40,541 bases of DNA from Longimicrobiales bacterium. Its GTDB lineage: Bacteria > Gemmatimonadota > Gemmatimonadetes > Longimicrobiales > RSA9. Positions 8,336 to 16,193 of this stretch are shown one piece after another (position 1 is the stretch's first letter; each line of letters starts with the position of its first letter). The notes under the pieces are model-generated. The model made no database searches and was not told the origin of the DNA. It saw only the letters and a program-made list of their open reading frames with translations. The position numbers and the translations under genes are program-made. The stretch lies in the NCBI GenBank assembly GCA_035764935.1, contig DASTYK010000161.1, positions 1 to 40,541 of the forward strand. The letters are read 5' to 3'.

Positions 8336-9829
8336 CTACGCTTTCCCGCCCTCGGGCGCGTTGGTGTTACGGGGGTGCTCCGCCGAGGGCGCGTCGTCAC
8401 GCCCGTCGGTAATCGTTTCGATCGCCCGCGACCCGAAGGCCTCCCCGTGCGGGTGGAGCACTCCCCATGTCTCTGCGAACCGCGGCAGCAGTCGCTCCAG
8501 CGCGACACCGCGCGATCCTTTCAGCAGTACGATCTCGTTACCGTGCAGCCGGCCCGCGAAGCGCGCGTACGCCTCGAGCGGATCGGCCTCCCGGATCAGC
8601 CGGTCACCCAGCGCCGCCGCATGCTCGTCGAACGCCGCGACGAAGTCGCCCGTCGCAACGATCAGGTCCACGTCACTCGCAGCGACCTCGCCCGCCGTCT
8701 CCGCGTGCAGTCGCCCGCTCTCGGCGCCCAGCTCGCGCATCGTGCCGAGCACCGCGACCCGGCCACCAGCACGCGGCAGCGAAACGAGCAGATCGATTGC
8801 GGCCTGCACGCTGGCCGGGTTCGCGTTGTAGCAGTCCGCGATCACGGTCATGGCGCCGTAATGGTGGAACTCGCCGCGCATCTTCGCCGGCGCGAGCTGC
8901 GCCATGCCGGTGACCGCACCGTCCATGTCGACGCCGAGCTCACTCGCGATCGCCAGCGCGAGCAGCGCGTTGCGCGCGTTGTGCCGGCCGCGCAGCTGCA
9001 ACGCGATGGTGCGTCCCTGCCAATCGAAACGGACCGCGCCGTCCTCGTCGAGCCGCACGTTCGTTGCACGGTACGCGGCATCGGCATCGCTGCCAGTCCC
9101 GACGACGACCACCCGCGACACCAGTGCGCGCGCGCGGGCGGCGAGAGCGGTCGGCTCGTCCGGGACCGCGGCCATTCCGCGCTCCGACAGCCAGGGCAGC
9201 ACCGACGTCTCCTCGCGCAGCACACCATCCAGGTCACCCAGCCCCTCCAGGTGCTCGGCGCCGATCGACGTGATCACCGCCACGTCCGGCTCCACGATGC
9301 CCGCCAGGCGCGCAACCTCTCCCGGCGTGTTCGTGCCGATCTCCGCTACGACGACTTCCGTGCCCGCCGGCGTGGCGAGCAGCGTCAACGGCGCGCCGAT
9401 CAGGTTGTTCAGGTTGCCCGTGGTCGCATGAACGCGGTACTTCGACGCCAGTGCGGCACGCAGCAGGTCCTTGGTCGTGGTCTTGCCGTTCGCGCCGGCC
9501 ACCGCGACAACCGTCCAGCCCATGCGACGCCGGTGGAAGCGGCCGATGCGACCGAGTGCGCGCAGCGTGTCCTCGACGAGGTAGAGGTGCAGCGACCCGG
9601 GTGCGTCTTCAGGTATGCGCTGCACCACCGCTGCCGTCGCGCCCGCGTCCGCTGCCTGCTGCAGGTACTCGTGCCCGTCATGGTTCTCGCCGACCAGCGC
9701 AACGAACACCTGCCCGTGCGCCAGAGAGCGCGTGTCGGTGCTGATGCCGGTGTAGACCGCCCCGTCGGACCGGGCGTCCGTCCCGATGCCGAGGGCCGCG
9801 CAGATCGCCGCGTGCGTCCAGGTGCTCAT
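8336..9829 (-). CDS. murF: UDP-MurNAc-tripeptide--D-Ala-D-Ala ligase MurF
   Basis: Cytoplasmic ligase that adds the D-Ala-D-Ala dipeptide, completing the pentapeptide precursor. The 497-residue protein shows the N-terminal Mur domain (GISTDTRSL, about 28-36), the ATP loop GANGKTTT (112-119), the EIGTN motif, RGRHNARNALLA, and DCYNANP (typical MurF form). The long upstream in-frame extension is murE in another frame. The ATG at 9829 overlaps the murE stop by 4 bases. Residues after about 465 form a polar tail (EAFGSRAIET...) slightly longer than usual. Confidence 0.97.
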   Translation of the reverse strand: MSTWTHAAICAALGIGTDARSDGAVYTGISTDTRSLAHGQVFVALVGENHDGHEYLQQAADAGATAAVVQRIPEDAPGSLHLYLVEDTLRALGRIGRFHRRRMGWTVVAVAGANGKTTTKDLLRAALASKYRVHATTGNLNNLIGAPLTLLATPAGTEVVVAEIGTNTPGEVARLAGIVEPDVAVITSIGAEHLEGLGDLDGVLREETSVLPWLSERGMAAVPDEPTALAARARALVSRVVVVGTGSDADAAYRATNVRLDEDGAVRFDWQGRTIALQLRGRHNARNALLALAIASELGVDMDGAVTGMAQLAPAKMRGEFHHYGAMTVIADCYNANPASVQAAIDLLVSLPRAGGRVAVLGTMRELGAESGRLHAETAGEVAASDVDLIVATGDFVAAFDEHAAALGDRLIREADPLEAYARFAGRLHGNEIVLLKGSRGVALERLLPRFAETWGVLHPHGEAFGSRAIETITDGRDDAPSAEHPRNTNAPEGGKA

Positions 9830-11313
9830 CGTGCCGCTCCGTTCGTACTCTCGAGCAGCTCGTGCACGATTGCGGCCTCGTCGAACGGCCGCTTCTCCGT
9901 CCCGATCACCTGGTACGTCTCGTGGCCCTTCCCCGCGAGCAGGATGATGTCGTCCGCCGATGCCATGTCGAGCGCCGCAGCGATCGCAGCGCGACGATCC
10001 GTGATGCGCACGTAGCCGTCCCGCATCCCGCCGACGATCTCGTCGATGATGGCGTCCGGATCCTCGGTGCGCGGATTGTCCGACGTTACGATCGCGACGT
10101 CCGCTCCCTCCTGCGCTGCGCTGCCCATCAGCGGGCGCTTGCCCCGGTCGCGATCGCCACCCGCGCCGAAGACGACGATCACCCGGCCGTCGGTGAGCGG
10201 GCGCAGCGTTGCAAGCGCACGCTCCAGCGCATCGGGTGTGTGGGCGTAGTCGCGCAGCACGGGACACGGGATGGCGGTGAGCCGCTCGAGCCGCCCCGGT
10301 ACCTGCGGCGTCGTCTCGAGCTGGTGCGCGATCTCGTCGGGCGCGAAATCCAAAGCCACACCCACCGCGGCCGCCGCAAGCGCGTTGGATACGTTGTACG
10401 CGCCGAGCAGCGGCAGTGAGACGGGCACCGCACCCTTCGGCGTTTCCAGCCGGAAGTGCGCACCACGGCCGTCGATCTCCAGGTCGCGGGCGGTGATGTT
10501 GGCGTCGTGATGGATGCCGAAGCGCAGCAGCCGCGCGCCCTTTGCGCCGAGCGAATCCCACGCGCGGTCGTCGGCATTGGCAATTGCCCAGCCGTCCTCG
10601 CGCAGCAGATCCTCGAGCTGCAGCTTCGCCTCGAGATACGACTCGAGTGTGCCGTGGTAGTCGAGATGATCCCGGCTCAGGTTCGTGAAGACGCCGGCAT
10701 CGAACCGGAGCCCGTGCATGCGCCCCTGGTGCAGCGCGTGCGACGACGCCTCCATCGCGAGCGCACGCACGCCGCGGTCGACCAGGGCGCGCAGTGTCGC
10801 CGCAAGCTCGACCGGGCCGGGTGTCGTCAGCGTGTCACTGCCGCTCACGATCTGGCCGCGCTCCAGCACCGCGCCCAGCGTTCCGAGCGATGCGCTCGGC
10901 CAGCGCGCCGCCAGAACGTGGCGCACCAGCCAGGCGGTCGTCGTCTTGCCGTTCGTGCCCGTGATGCCGACCAGCACGAGATCGTCCTGGGGATCACCGT
11001 ACACCACGCTCGCAGCGACCGCCGCCGCGCGGCGGCCGTCACGAACGATGATGCGCGGGGTGGGACCGGTGTCGTCCGCGCGCTCGGCGATCACGGCGAC
11101 CGCGCCTGCGTGCACGGCGAGCGGGATGAAATCGTGGCTGTCGCGCGCGGTGCCATGCCATGCACAGAACACCATACCGGGCTCGACGCGCCGGCTGTCA
11201 TCCGCGATGCCGCCGACCTGCAGGTCGACGGCCGGCCGCGGGCCCGCGAGCAGACCCGCATTGTCGAGCCGCTCGACGATGGCGCGCAGCGGGACCTCGC
11301 GCGGGCGGCTCAC
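9826..11313 (-). CDS. murE: UDP-MurNAc-tripeptide synthetase MurE (meso-DAP type)
   Basis: Cytoplasmic ligase adding the third stem residue to UDP-MurNAc-L-Ala-D-Glu. The 495-residue protein has the ATP loop GTNGKTTT (119-126), the NLSRDHLDYH motif, and DNPR at 412-415. In this family DNPR marks enzymes that use meso-diaminopimelate rather than L-lysine, so the wall is predicted to be of the DAP type. The ATG overlaps the ftsI stop by 4 bases. Full length, no oddities. Confidence 0.98.
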   Translation of the reverse strand: MSRPREVPLRAIVERLDNAGLLAGPRPAVDLQVGGIADDSRRVEPGMVFCAWHGTARDSHDFIPLAVHAGAVAVIAERADDTGPTPRIIVRDGRRAAAVAASVVYGDPQDDLVLVGITGTNGKTTTAWLVRHVLAARWPSASLGTLGAVLERGQIVSGSDTLTTPGPVELAATLRALVDRGVRALAMEASSHALHQGRMHGLRFDAGVFTNLSRDHLDYHGTLESYLEAKLQLEDLLREDGWAIANADDRAWDSLGAKGARLLRFGIHHDANITARDLEIDGRGAHFRLETPKGAVPVSLPLLGAYNVSNALAAAAVGVALDFAPDEIAHQLETTPQVPGRLERLTAIPCPVLRDYAHTPDALERALATLRPLTDGRVIVVFGAGGDRDRGKRPLMGSAAQEGADVAIVTSDNPRTEDPDAIIDEIVGGMRDGYVRITDRRAAIAAALDMASADDIILLAGKGHETYQVIGTEKRPFDEAAIVHELLESTNGAAR

Positions 11314-13310
11314 CGGCCCTCCGGACGCGCCAGTACGCGCACGAGCGTGCCCTGCGGAACGGCAGCACCGGCGTCCGGCCAGGTCGCGCTCACCACACCG
11401 GCACCATCGACCTGTACACGCACGCCGGAGGCATGCAGCACGCGCACAGCATCGCGCAGCGGCAGGTCGACCACGTCGGGAACGTCGACCTCCGGGGCGC
11501 TCCTGGCCGGCTGGCCCGTGGACGACCCGTCGAGCGCCAGCACGAAGGGGCCGCGCCCCTCCAGTGAGCGCGCAGCGTCGTGCTTCCGCACGGCAGCGGG
11601 TATCGCCGGTGTCTCCGGAAGCAGCGCGGGCTCCGCCGCAATCGTGCGCCGGTCGAAGGGCGCGTGATGCGCCGCCAGCGCCGCCTCCAGCGCACTGCGC
11701 GTGATCGGGGCGGCCGTGGCGCCGCCGTAGTACGCACCCTTCGGCTCGTCGACCTTGGCGAGGAACACGAGCTGCGGGTCATCCGCGGGGAAGTAGCCGG
11801 CGAACGACGCAGTGTACGCGCCCGGCACGTAACGGCCGTTCTCGGCGATGCGGGCCGTGCCCGTCTTGCCTGCTACCAGGAAGGGACCGAGGGCCGCCTG
11901 CTGCCCGGTGCCGCCCTCCACGACGTCGATGAGCGCAGCGCGCAGCTGCTCCGACACGGCTTCCGGCACGACGCGCCGCACCACTGTCCTCTCGTACGAT
12001 TCCTGGACGCGACCATCGCGCGTGCGCACCTCGCGCACCAGCCGGGGCTCGAGCAGCTCGCCACCATTCGCCAGCGCTGCATAGGCGAGCGCCATCTGCA
12101 GGGGCGTGACCGAGATCTCGTACCCGATCGCGAGCGACGGCTGCGACTGCCTGGACCAGCCGCGCGGCGCGCGGAGCAGTCCCCCACTCTCCGAGGGATA
12201 GTCGATGGCCGTGGGGGAGCCGAAGCCGAAATCACGCAGGTACTGGTACTGCGTCGCGGGATCGAGCCGCATCGCGAGCTTCGCGAGCGCCACGTTGGAC
12301 GACTTCTGCAGCGCCTCGTGCACCGTCAGCCAGCCGTAGCCGTGCACGTCGCTGATCGTGCGCCCGAGGTACGTCCAGTTCCCCTGCTCGGCGAACACAC
12401 TGTCCGTCATGCGCGCTCGCCCGGCAGCCAGCAGCGAGGCGACCAGGAACGGCTTGATCGTGGACCCCGGCTCGTACGGCTCGGTGACCGCGCGCCAGTT
12501 GCTGGCAGCGCCGTCACGACCCCGGCTCGCGGCAGCAAGCACGTCGCCCGTGCGCGGATCCAGCAGCAGGAACTCGCCGCCTGCCGCACGCGTGCTGTCG
12601 ATCGCAACACGCAGCGCCTCGTCCGCGATGGACTGCAGCTCCGCATCCAGCGTGAGGTACACATCCTGGCCCGGCTTCGGCTCGACGACGCGCACCATGG
12701 CGCCGGGAATCGGGCGACCGCGCGCGTCGCGCCGGACCGTCGCACGGCCGGGCTCGCCTCGCAACACGTCGTCCAGTTCCATCTCGAGTCCGCCGAGCGC
12801 CGTCCCCTCCGCGTTCACCCGGCCCAGCAGCTCGTGCGCGATCGTGCCGTGCGGGTAGAACCGCTGCTGCACCGTCTCGAAGTGCACGCCCTGCACGCCG
12901 TCCAGCGCCTCGCGCGCCGCCGCACCGAACCGGCCGCGCAGCACGACCCAGCGCCGCTTCACGTCCGTTGCACGCCGCGCCTCACGCAGGCTGACACCAC
13001 CCACCTCCGTCAGCGCGCTGATCACCCGCTCACGATCCTTCACCTCGCGCGGCGCAATCGCGATGCGATAGACGTCGCGGCTGGCCGCCAGCGGCACGCC
13101 ATTGCGGTCGTAGATCGTGCCGCGCGGCGCAGGCAGCGAGAGCCCCTGCTCCTGCTGCTGCTCCGCGCGCTCCGCCCACTCCACGCCCTCGCCCAGCGTG
13201 AGATGGGCCGTGCGCGCCATCACCACGCCCGCACCGCACAGCACGCCCAGCAGCAGCACGCGGCGACGCAGGGCCGGCGCGCGCGGCGCGGCTTCCCTGC
13301 GCCGGCTCAC
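11310..13310 (-). CDS. ftsI: Class B penicillin-binding protein FtsI with one PASTA domain
   Basis: Septal peptidoglycan transpeptidase working with FtsW. The 666-residue protein has a basic N-terminus, one membrane anchor (about 16-33), a pedestal domain beginning PRGTIYDRNG (62-71), and a transpeptidase domain with STIK (283-286, nucleophile Ser283), SSN (337-339) and KTGT (482-485). Residues about 607-662 (VDVPDVVDLPLRDAV and onward) form a single C-terminal PASTA repeat, common in many lineages but absent from E. coli FtsI. The start is GTG at 13310, overlapping the ftsL stop (GTGA). Size and context identify it as the division PBP. Confidence 0.97.
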   Translation of the reverse strand: MSRRREAAPRAPALRRRVLLLGVLCGAGVVMARTAHLTLGEGVEWAERAEQQQEQGLSLPAPRGTIYDRNGVPLAASRDVYRIAIAPREVKDRERVISALTEVGGVSLREARRATDVKRRWVVLRGRFGAAAREALDGVQGVHFETVQQRFYPHGTIAHELLGRVNAEGTALGGLEMELDDVLRGEPGRATVRRDARGRPIPGAMVRVVEPKPGQDVYLTLDAELQSIADEALRVAIDSTRAAGGEFLLLDPRTGDVLAAASRGRDGAASNWRAVTEPYEPGSTIKPFLVASLLAAGRARMTDSVFAEQGNWTYLGRTISDVHGYGWLTVHEALQKSSNVALAKLAMRLDPATQYQYLRDFGFGSPTAIDYPSESGGLLRAPRGWSRQSQPSLAIGYEISVTPLQMALAYAALANGGELLEPRLVREVRTRDGRVQESYERTVVRRVVPEAVSEQLRAALIDVVEGGTGQQAALGPFLVAGKTGTARIAENGRYVPGAYTASFAGYFPADDPQLVFLAKVDEPKGAYYGGATAAPITRSALEAALAAHHAPFDRRTIAAEPALLPETPAIPAAVRKHDAARSLEGRGPFVLALDGSSTGQPARSAPEVDVPDVVDLPLRDAVRVLHASGVRVQVDGAGVVSATWPDAGAAVPQGTLVRVLARPEGR

Positions 13311-13597
13311 GGCAGCACCTCCGTCGTGTCACTCACGATCACGATCTCCGACGCGGCAGGAACGCGCAGGTCCAGGCGCCGCGCCGCAGCCGCGAGCACG
13401 CGCGGCCTGCTCTCCAGCCGCTGCGCCTCGTGCACGAGCCGCGCTCGCTCCGCTTCCGACAGCGCACGATCCTGCCGGACCGCGTCCAGCTCGCGCATCA
13501 CCTCCAGCGCACGACTCTGCCGCCACACGACGCTGGTCAGCGCAGCGAACAGCGCCGCAAACGCGACCGCCGTCCGGATCGTGCCGCGCGCCGCCAT
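13307..13597 (-). CDS. ftsL: FtsL-like bitopic division protein
   Basis: Small 96-residue protein in the ftsL slot between rsmH and ftsI. It has a short basic N-terminus, one membrane segment (about 8-25) and an extracytoplasmic, Arg/Glu-rich helical stretch (about 30-75) fit for a coiled coil, then a short hydrophobic tail (SEIVIVSDTTEVLP). FtsL proteins are poorly conserved, so the call rests on topology, size and position. The ATG at 13595-13597 shares one base with the rsmH TGA; upstream in-frame sequence is rsmH. Known partners are FtsB and FtsQ; no ftsB is visible here. Confidence 0.82.
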   Translation of the reverse strand: MAARGTIRTAVAFAALFAALTSVVWRQSRALEVMRELDAVRQDRALSEAERARLVHEAQRLESRPRVLAAAARRLDLRVPAASEIVIVSDTTEVLP

Positions 13598-14520
13598 CAG
13601 GCCGCCTTCCGCCAGGCGCGCAGCTTCGCACTGCGCGCACGCGGGTTGGCTTCCACTTCCGACGCACCCGCAGTCACCGGCTTGCGCGTGACCAGTCCGC
13701 CCAGCGCACGGCCGCGGCACCTGCACACCGGCAGCTCCGGCGGGCACACGCAGTCGCGGCTCCACTCGCGGAACGCATCCTTCACCTGCCGGTCCTCCAG
13801 CGAGTGATACGACAGCACCACGAACACGCCGTTCGGCTCCAGCCGGTCGCGCAGCGCAGGCAGCGCCCGGGCGAGAACCCCCATCTCGTCGTTCACCGCG
13901 ATCCGCAGCGCCTGGAAGATGCGCGCCCGATCCTGGTTCGTCGTGCGCGGACCGAGCGCCGTGTCGATCGCTCCCAGCAGGTCGTCGCTCGTGCGGAATG
14001 GCTGCGTGCGACGCCGCTTCACGACCTCACCCGCCAGCCGCCGCGAACGCCGCTCCTCGCCGAACCGGTAGAACACGTCCGCCAGCTCGCGCTCCTCCAG
14101 CTCGTTCAGCAGGTCCGCCGCGGTCGGAACCGCGGCCGAGCCAGCCGCCATGCGCATGTCCAGGGGTGTGCCGGGGCGGAAGGAGAAGCCCCGTGTCTCT
14201 TCATCGATCTGATGCGAGGAGATGCCCAGGTCCAGCAACGCACCGGCGAGCGACTCCTCCAGCCGCTCGGCGGCATCCGCAAAGTTGGATTCGACCAGCC
14301 GCACCCGTCCACCGAACCGCTCCAGCCGCGCACCCGCCGTCGCCAGCGCGTCCGGGTCCTGGTCCACACCGATCACCCGCGTGTCGTCGCTCGCCTCGAG
14401 AATCGCTTCCGTATGGCCGCCTCCGCCCAGCGTGCCGTCGAAGTACAGGCCGCCCGACTCCGCGCCCAGGTACGCAACCACCTCGCGCACCATCACCGGA
14501 TCGTGATACGCGCGCGCCAT
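13597..14520 (-). CDS. rsmH: 16S rRNA (cytosine1402-N4)-methyltransferase RsmH (MraW)
   Basis: SAM-dependent methyltransferase that modifies C1402 of 16S rRNA. The 307-residue protein begins ARAYHDPVMVREVV, the usual RsmH N-terminus, with the SAM loop TLGGGGHT (30-37), a DQDPDAL acidic strand end, DLGISSHQID and the C-terminal LSYHSLEDRQVK motif. ATG at 14520 directly abuts the mraZ stop (14521). Standard second gene of a dcw cluster. Confidence 0.98.
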   Translation of the reverse strand: MARAYHDPVMVREVVAYLGAESGGLYFDGTLGGGGHTEAILEASDDTRVIGVDQDPDALATAGARLERFGGRVRLVESNFADAAERLEESLAGALLDLGISSHQIDEETRGFSFRPGTPLDMRMAAGSAAVPTAADLLNELEERELADVFYRFGEERRSRRLAGEVVKRRRTQPFRTSDDLLGAIDTALGPRTTNQDRARIFQALRIAVNDEMGVLARALPALRDRLEPNGVFVVLSYHSLEDRQVKDAFREWSRDCVCPPELPVCRCRGRALGGLVTRKPVTAGASEVEANPRARSAKLRAWRKAA

Positions 14521-14976
14521 CTACAGGAAGATCTGCGCTGCGAACCGTTCGAACTCGCCGCTCTGCTCGCCCACGGCGCCTTCGAACAGCTCCGGGTTCC
14601 AGATCTCGACCTTGTCGATCGCTCCCACCAGCAGCGCCTGTCCATCGAGCTGCGCTGCATCCTTCAGACGCGCCGGCACCAGAATCCGACCCTGCGCGTC
14701 AGGCACCACCTCCACCGCATTCGACATCATCCGCAGAACCCACATGCGCGCCTCCGGCTGACGACGCAGCAGGTCCTGCAACCGCTCCTCCACCTCCGCC
14801 CACGTGCCCTCCGGATACAGCGTCAGCGCCGGCGCATGCGCCTGGATCAACACAAATGCCTGATCCGCCGCCTCCCGCCGGAAGGCGGCTGGCAGACTGA
14901 CCCGACCTTTGCTGTCGAGCTGGTTCTGGTAACTGCCCAGAAACTTGACCCGCGACGGGGCGCGCGTGCCGGCCAA
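14521..14976 (-). CDS. mraZ: Transcriptional regulator MraZ
   Basis: Ring-forming AbrB-like DNA-binding protein that represses its own dcw operon in studied bacteria. The 151-residue product has two SpoVT/AbrB modules: YQNQLDSKGRVSLPAAFR (about 16-33) and a second with DAQGRILVPARL. No ATG or GTG precedes the conserved FLGSYQNQLD at a useful distance: the codon before KFLG is GTC. A TTG at 14974-14976 has AAGGAG five bases upstream, so I choose TTG. The length is then typical (E. coli MraZ is 152). An upstream ATG giving 170 residues would run through the operator region, which makes it unlikely. Confidence 0.93.
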   Translation of the reverse strand: MAGTRAPSRVKFLGSYQNQLDSKGRVSLPAAFRREAADQAFVLIQAHAPALTLYPEGTWAEVEERLQDLLRRQPEARMWVLRMMSNAVEVVPDAQGRILVPARLKDAAQLDGQALLVGAIDKVEIWNPELFEGAVGEQSGEFERFAAQIFL

Positions 14977-14981
14977 AAGGG

Positions 14982-14987
14982 CTCCTT
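14982..14987 (-). promoter_or_regulatory. Shine-Dalgarno of mraZ deciding a TTG start
   Basis: On the minus strand AAGGAG lies exactly five bases upstream of TTG (14974-14976). This is the only strong ribosome site near the conserved MraZ N-terminus and fixes the start. Confidence 0.75.
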
Positions 14988-15017
14988 GGTTGTCCGAGCG
15001 ACTCGGAGGAAGTAGTT

Positions 15018-15052
15018 CCCCACTTCTCCCCACTTCCTCCCACTTCGCGCCA
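15018..15052 (-). promoter_or_regulatory. MraZ operator: TGGGN box array
   Basis: Minus strand, reading toward mraZ: TGGCG (15048-15052), TGGGA (15038-15042), TGGGG (15028-15032), TGGGG (15018-15022), each 10 bp apart with 5-bp spacers (CGAAG, GGAAG, AGAAG). E. coli MraZ is known to bind TGGGN repeats with 5-nt spacers ahead of its own gene. Three boxes are perfect and the promoter-proximal one is degenerate. The array starts just after the -10 element, so bound MraZ should block initiation or escape. Confidence 0.88.
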
Positions 15053-15054
15053 CC

Positions 15055-15083
15055 ATACTACGCCCCGCTGTTTTGGCCGTCAA
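15055..15083 (-). promoter_or_regulatory. dcw (mra) promoter, sigma70 type
   Basis: Minus strand: -35 TTGACG (15078-15083), a 17-bp spacer, then -10 TAGTAT (15055-15060). Each hexamer is one or two bases from consensus and the spacing is ideal. The predicted transcription start, near 15048, falls at the first MraZ box, leaving a leader of about 70 nt before mraZ. Confidence 0.82.
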
Positions 15084-15150
15084 GAGTTTTCTCACCGCCG
15101 TCCCTCGATGTTTCGGCGGACCAGGTCATGGGATCGCACCATGCGGTCCA

Positions 15151-15165
15151 TGGGATGGCATCCCA
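15151..15165. repeat. Inverted repeat upstream of the lipid kinase gene
   Basis: TGGGATG and CATCCCA (7-bp arms, one-base centre) at 15151-15165, about 90 bp before the 15255 start, in the divergent intergenic region 15084-15254. It could be an operator; no protein can be assigned. It is not in MraZ-box spacing. No clear promoter for the plus-strand gene was recognised. Confidence 0.45.
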
Positions 15166-15254
15166 CCGGCTACGCCGCATGGCCTTCCCTCCGCCGGGTG
15201 TTGCGGCGCTGCCCTTGCACGGCGACGAGACACCCTGTGAAGCGACACCCGGAA

Positions 15255-16157
15255 ATGAACATCACGCTGATCGTCAAACCCGCCCTGCCGGCCGTCATGG
15301 AGCAGCTCCGCAACGCTGCATCCCGGATGCGCGCGGCGGGTCACGCGGTGACCTTTCTGGTCACGTGGGAAAAGCCCGACCTTTCCCGCTTCGCGCGCGA
15401 AGCGGCGGATGGCGGTGCTGACCTGGTGATCGCGGCGGGTGGCGACGGGACCCTGAACGGCATCGTCCAGGGGCTCATGAATGCCGCACGGGAGGCGCCG
15501 CCGCTGGCCGTGATCCCCACCGGCACGGCCAACGACTTCGCGAACGGGCGCGGCATCCCGACCGACATCGATGCAGCGATGGACGTGGCGCTGCACGGGC
15601 GCGCGACGGAGGTCGACATTGCGTGCGCCAATGACCGCTGGTTCATCAACGTGTCGACGGGGGGCTTTGGCGCTTCGGCAGCACGCGCGGCGGGCGGCAC
15701 ACTGAAGCGTCGACTGGGCGGGCTCGCCTACATCCTGAGCGGTGCGCGGCGCCTGCTGCGTCTACGCCCCGAGCGCGCGCGCTTCATGGTGGATGGCAGG
15801 CTGATCCACGACGGGGCATTCGTATTCTTCGCCGTGGCGAATGGTGAGCGCACGGGTGGCGGGACTCTCGTCGCGCCGCGCGCCGATGTGCGCGATGGCT
15901 GTCTCGACCTCACCATCGTGCGGGCGGGCTCACGCAGCGACTTCATCCGTCTGCTCCCGCAGCTGCGGGCCGGCACGCACCTGGCGAGTCCGGACGTCCT
16001 GTACACGCGTGGCGCCCGCATCGAGGTTCACTCTCCGCGCAGACTGGACGTGAACCTGGACGGTGAGCCGATGCGCGCGCGCGCTGTGCACTACGTGGTG
16101 CACCCGCGTTCACTGAGGCTCGTGCTCCCGGAAAGAGAAGACGGGCCGGAGCGTTGA
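15255..16157 (+). CDS. YegS/DgkB-family lipid kinase
   Basis: Predicted ATP-dependent lipid kinase of the diacylglycerol kinase catalytic family; the bacterial relatives act on diacylglycerol, phosphatidylglycerol or sphingoid lipids at the inner membrane. The 300-residue protein shows the nucleotide loop AGGDGTLNGI (about 61-70) and PTGTANDFA (88-96), the two hallmark motifs, then a beta-rich C-terminal domain (NVSTGGFGA, VANGERTGGG, LDGEP). The ATG at 15255 follows GGAA and starts at the typical MNITLIVKP; an upstream in-frame stretch is not conserved-looking. Transcribed away from dcw. Substrate cannot be told from sequence. Confidence 0.9.
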   Translation: MNITLIVKPALPAVMEQLRNAASRMRAAGHAVTFLVTWEKPDLSRFAREAADGGADLVIAAGGDGTLNGIVQGLMNAAREAPPLAVIPTGTANDFANGRGIPTDIDAAMDVALHGRATEVDIACANDRWFINVSTGGFGASAARAAGGTLKRRLGGLAYILSGARRLLRLRPERARFMVDGRLIHDGAFVFFAVANGERTGGGTLVAPRADVRDGCLDLTIVRAGSRSDFIRLLPQLRAGTHLASPDVLYTRGARIEVHSPRRLDVNLDGEPMRARAVHYVVHPRSLRLVLPEREDGPER

Positions 16158-16173
16158 TCGCCCCGGCCCGTCT
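16139..16173. terminator. GC-rich hairpin between convergent genes
   Basis: Arms AGACGGGCCGG (16139-16149) and CCGGCCCGTCT (16163-16173) form an 11-bp perfect stem around a 13-base loop that contains the stop codon of the lipid kinase gene. It lies between convergent genes ending at 16157 and 16194 and could serve both. There is no U-tract, so termination strength is uncertain. Confidence 0.55.
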
Positions 16174-16193
16174 CGGTCTGGCGTGTCGTCGGA

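Noticed and set aside
7043-10015. Very long plus-strand open frame (990 codons) opposite murD, mraY and murF
   Set aside because: It is antisense to three clearly conserved genes, and its product is Arg/Gln/Asp/His-rich without any family motif. GC-rich codon bias creates such open antisense frames.
15129-15165. TGGGA motifs upstream of the lipid kinase gene as more MraZ boxes
   Set aside because: The copies are not at 10-bp spacing and lie in mixed orientation, unlike the array at 15018-15052.
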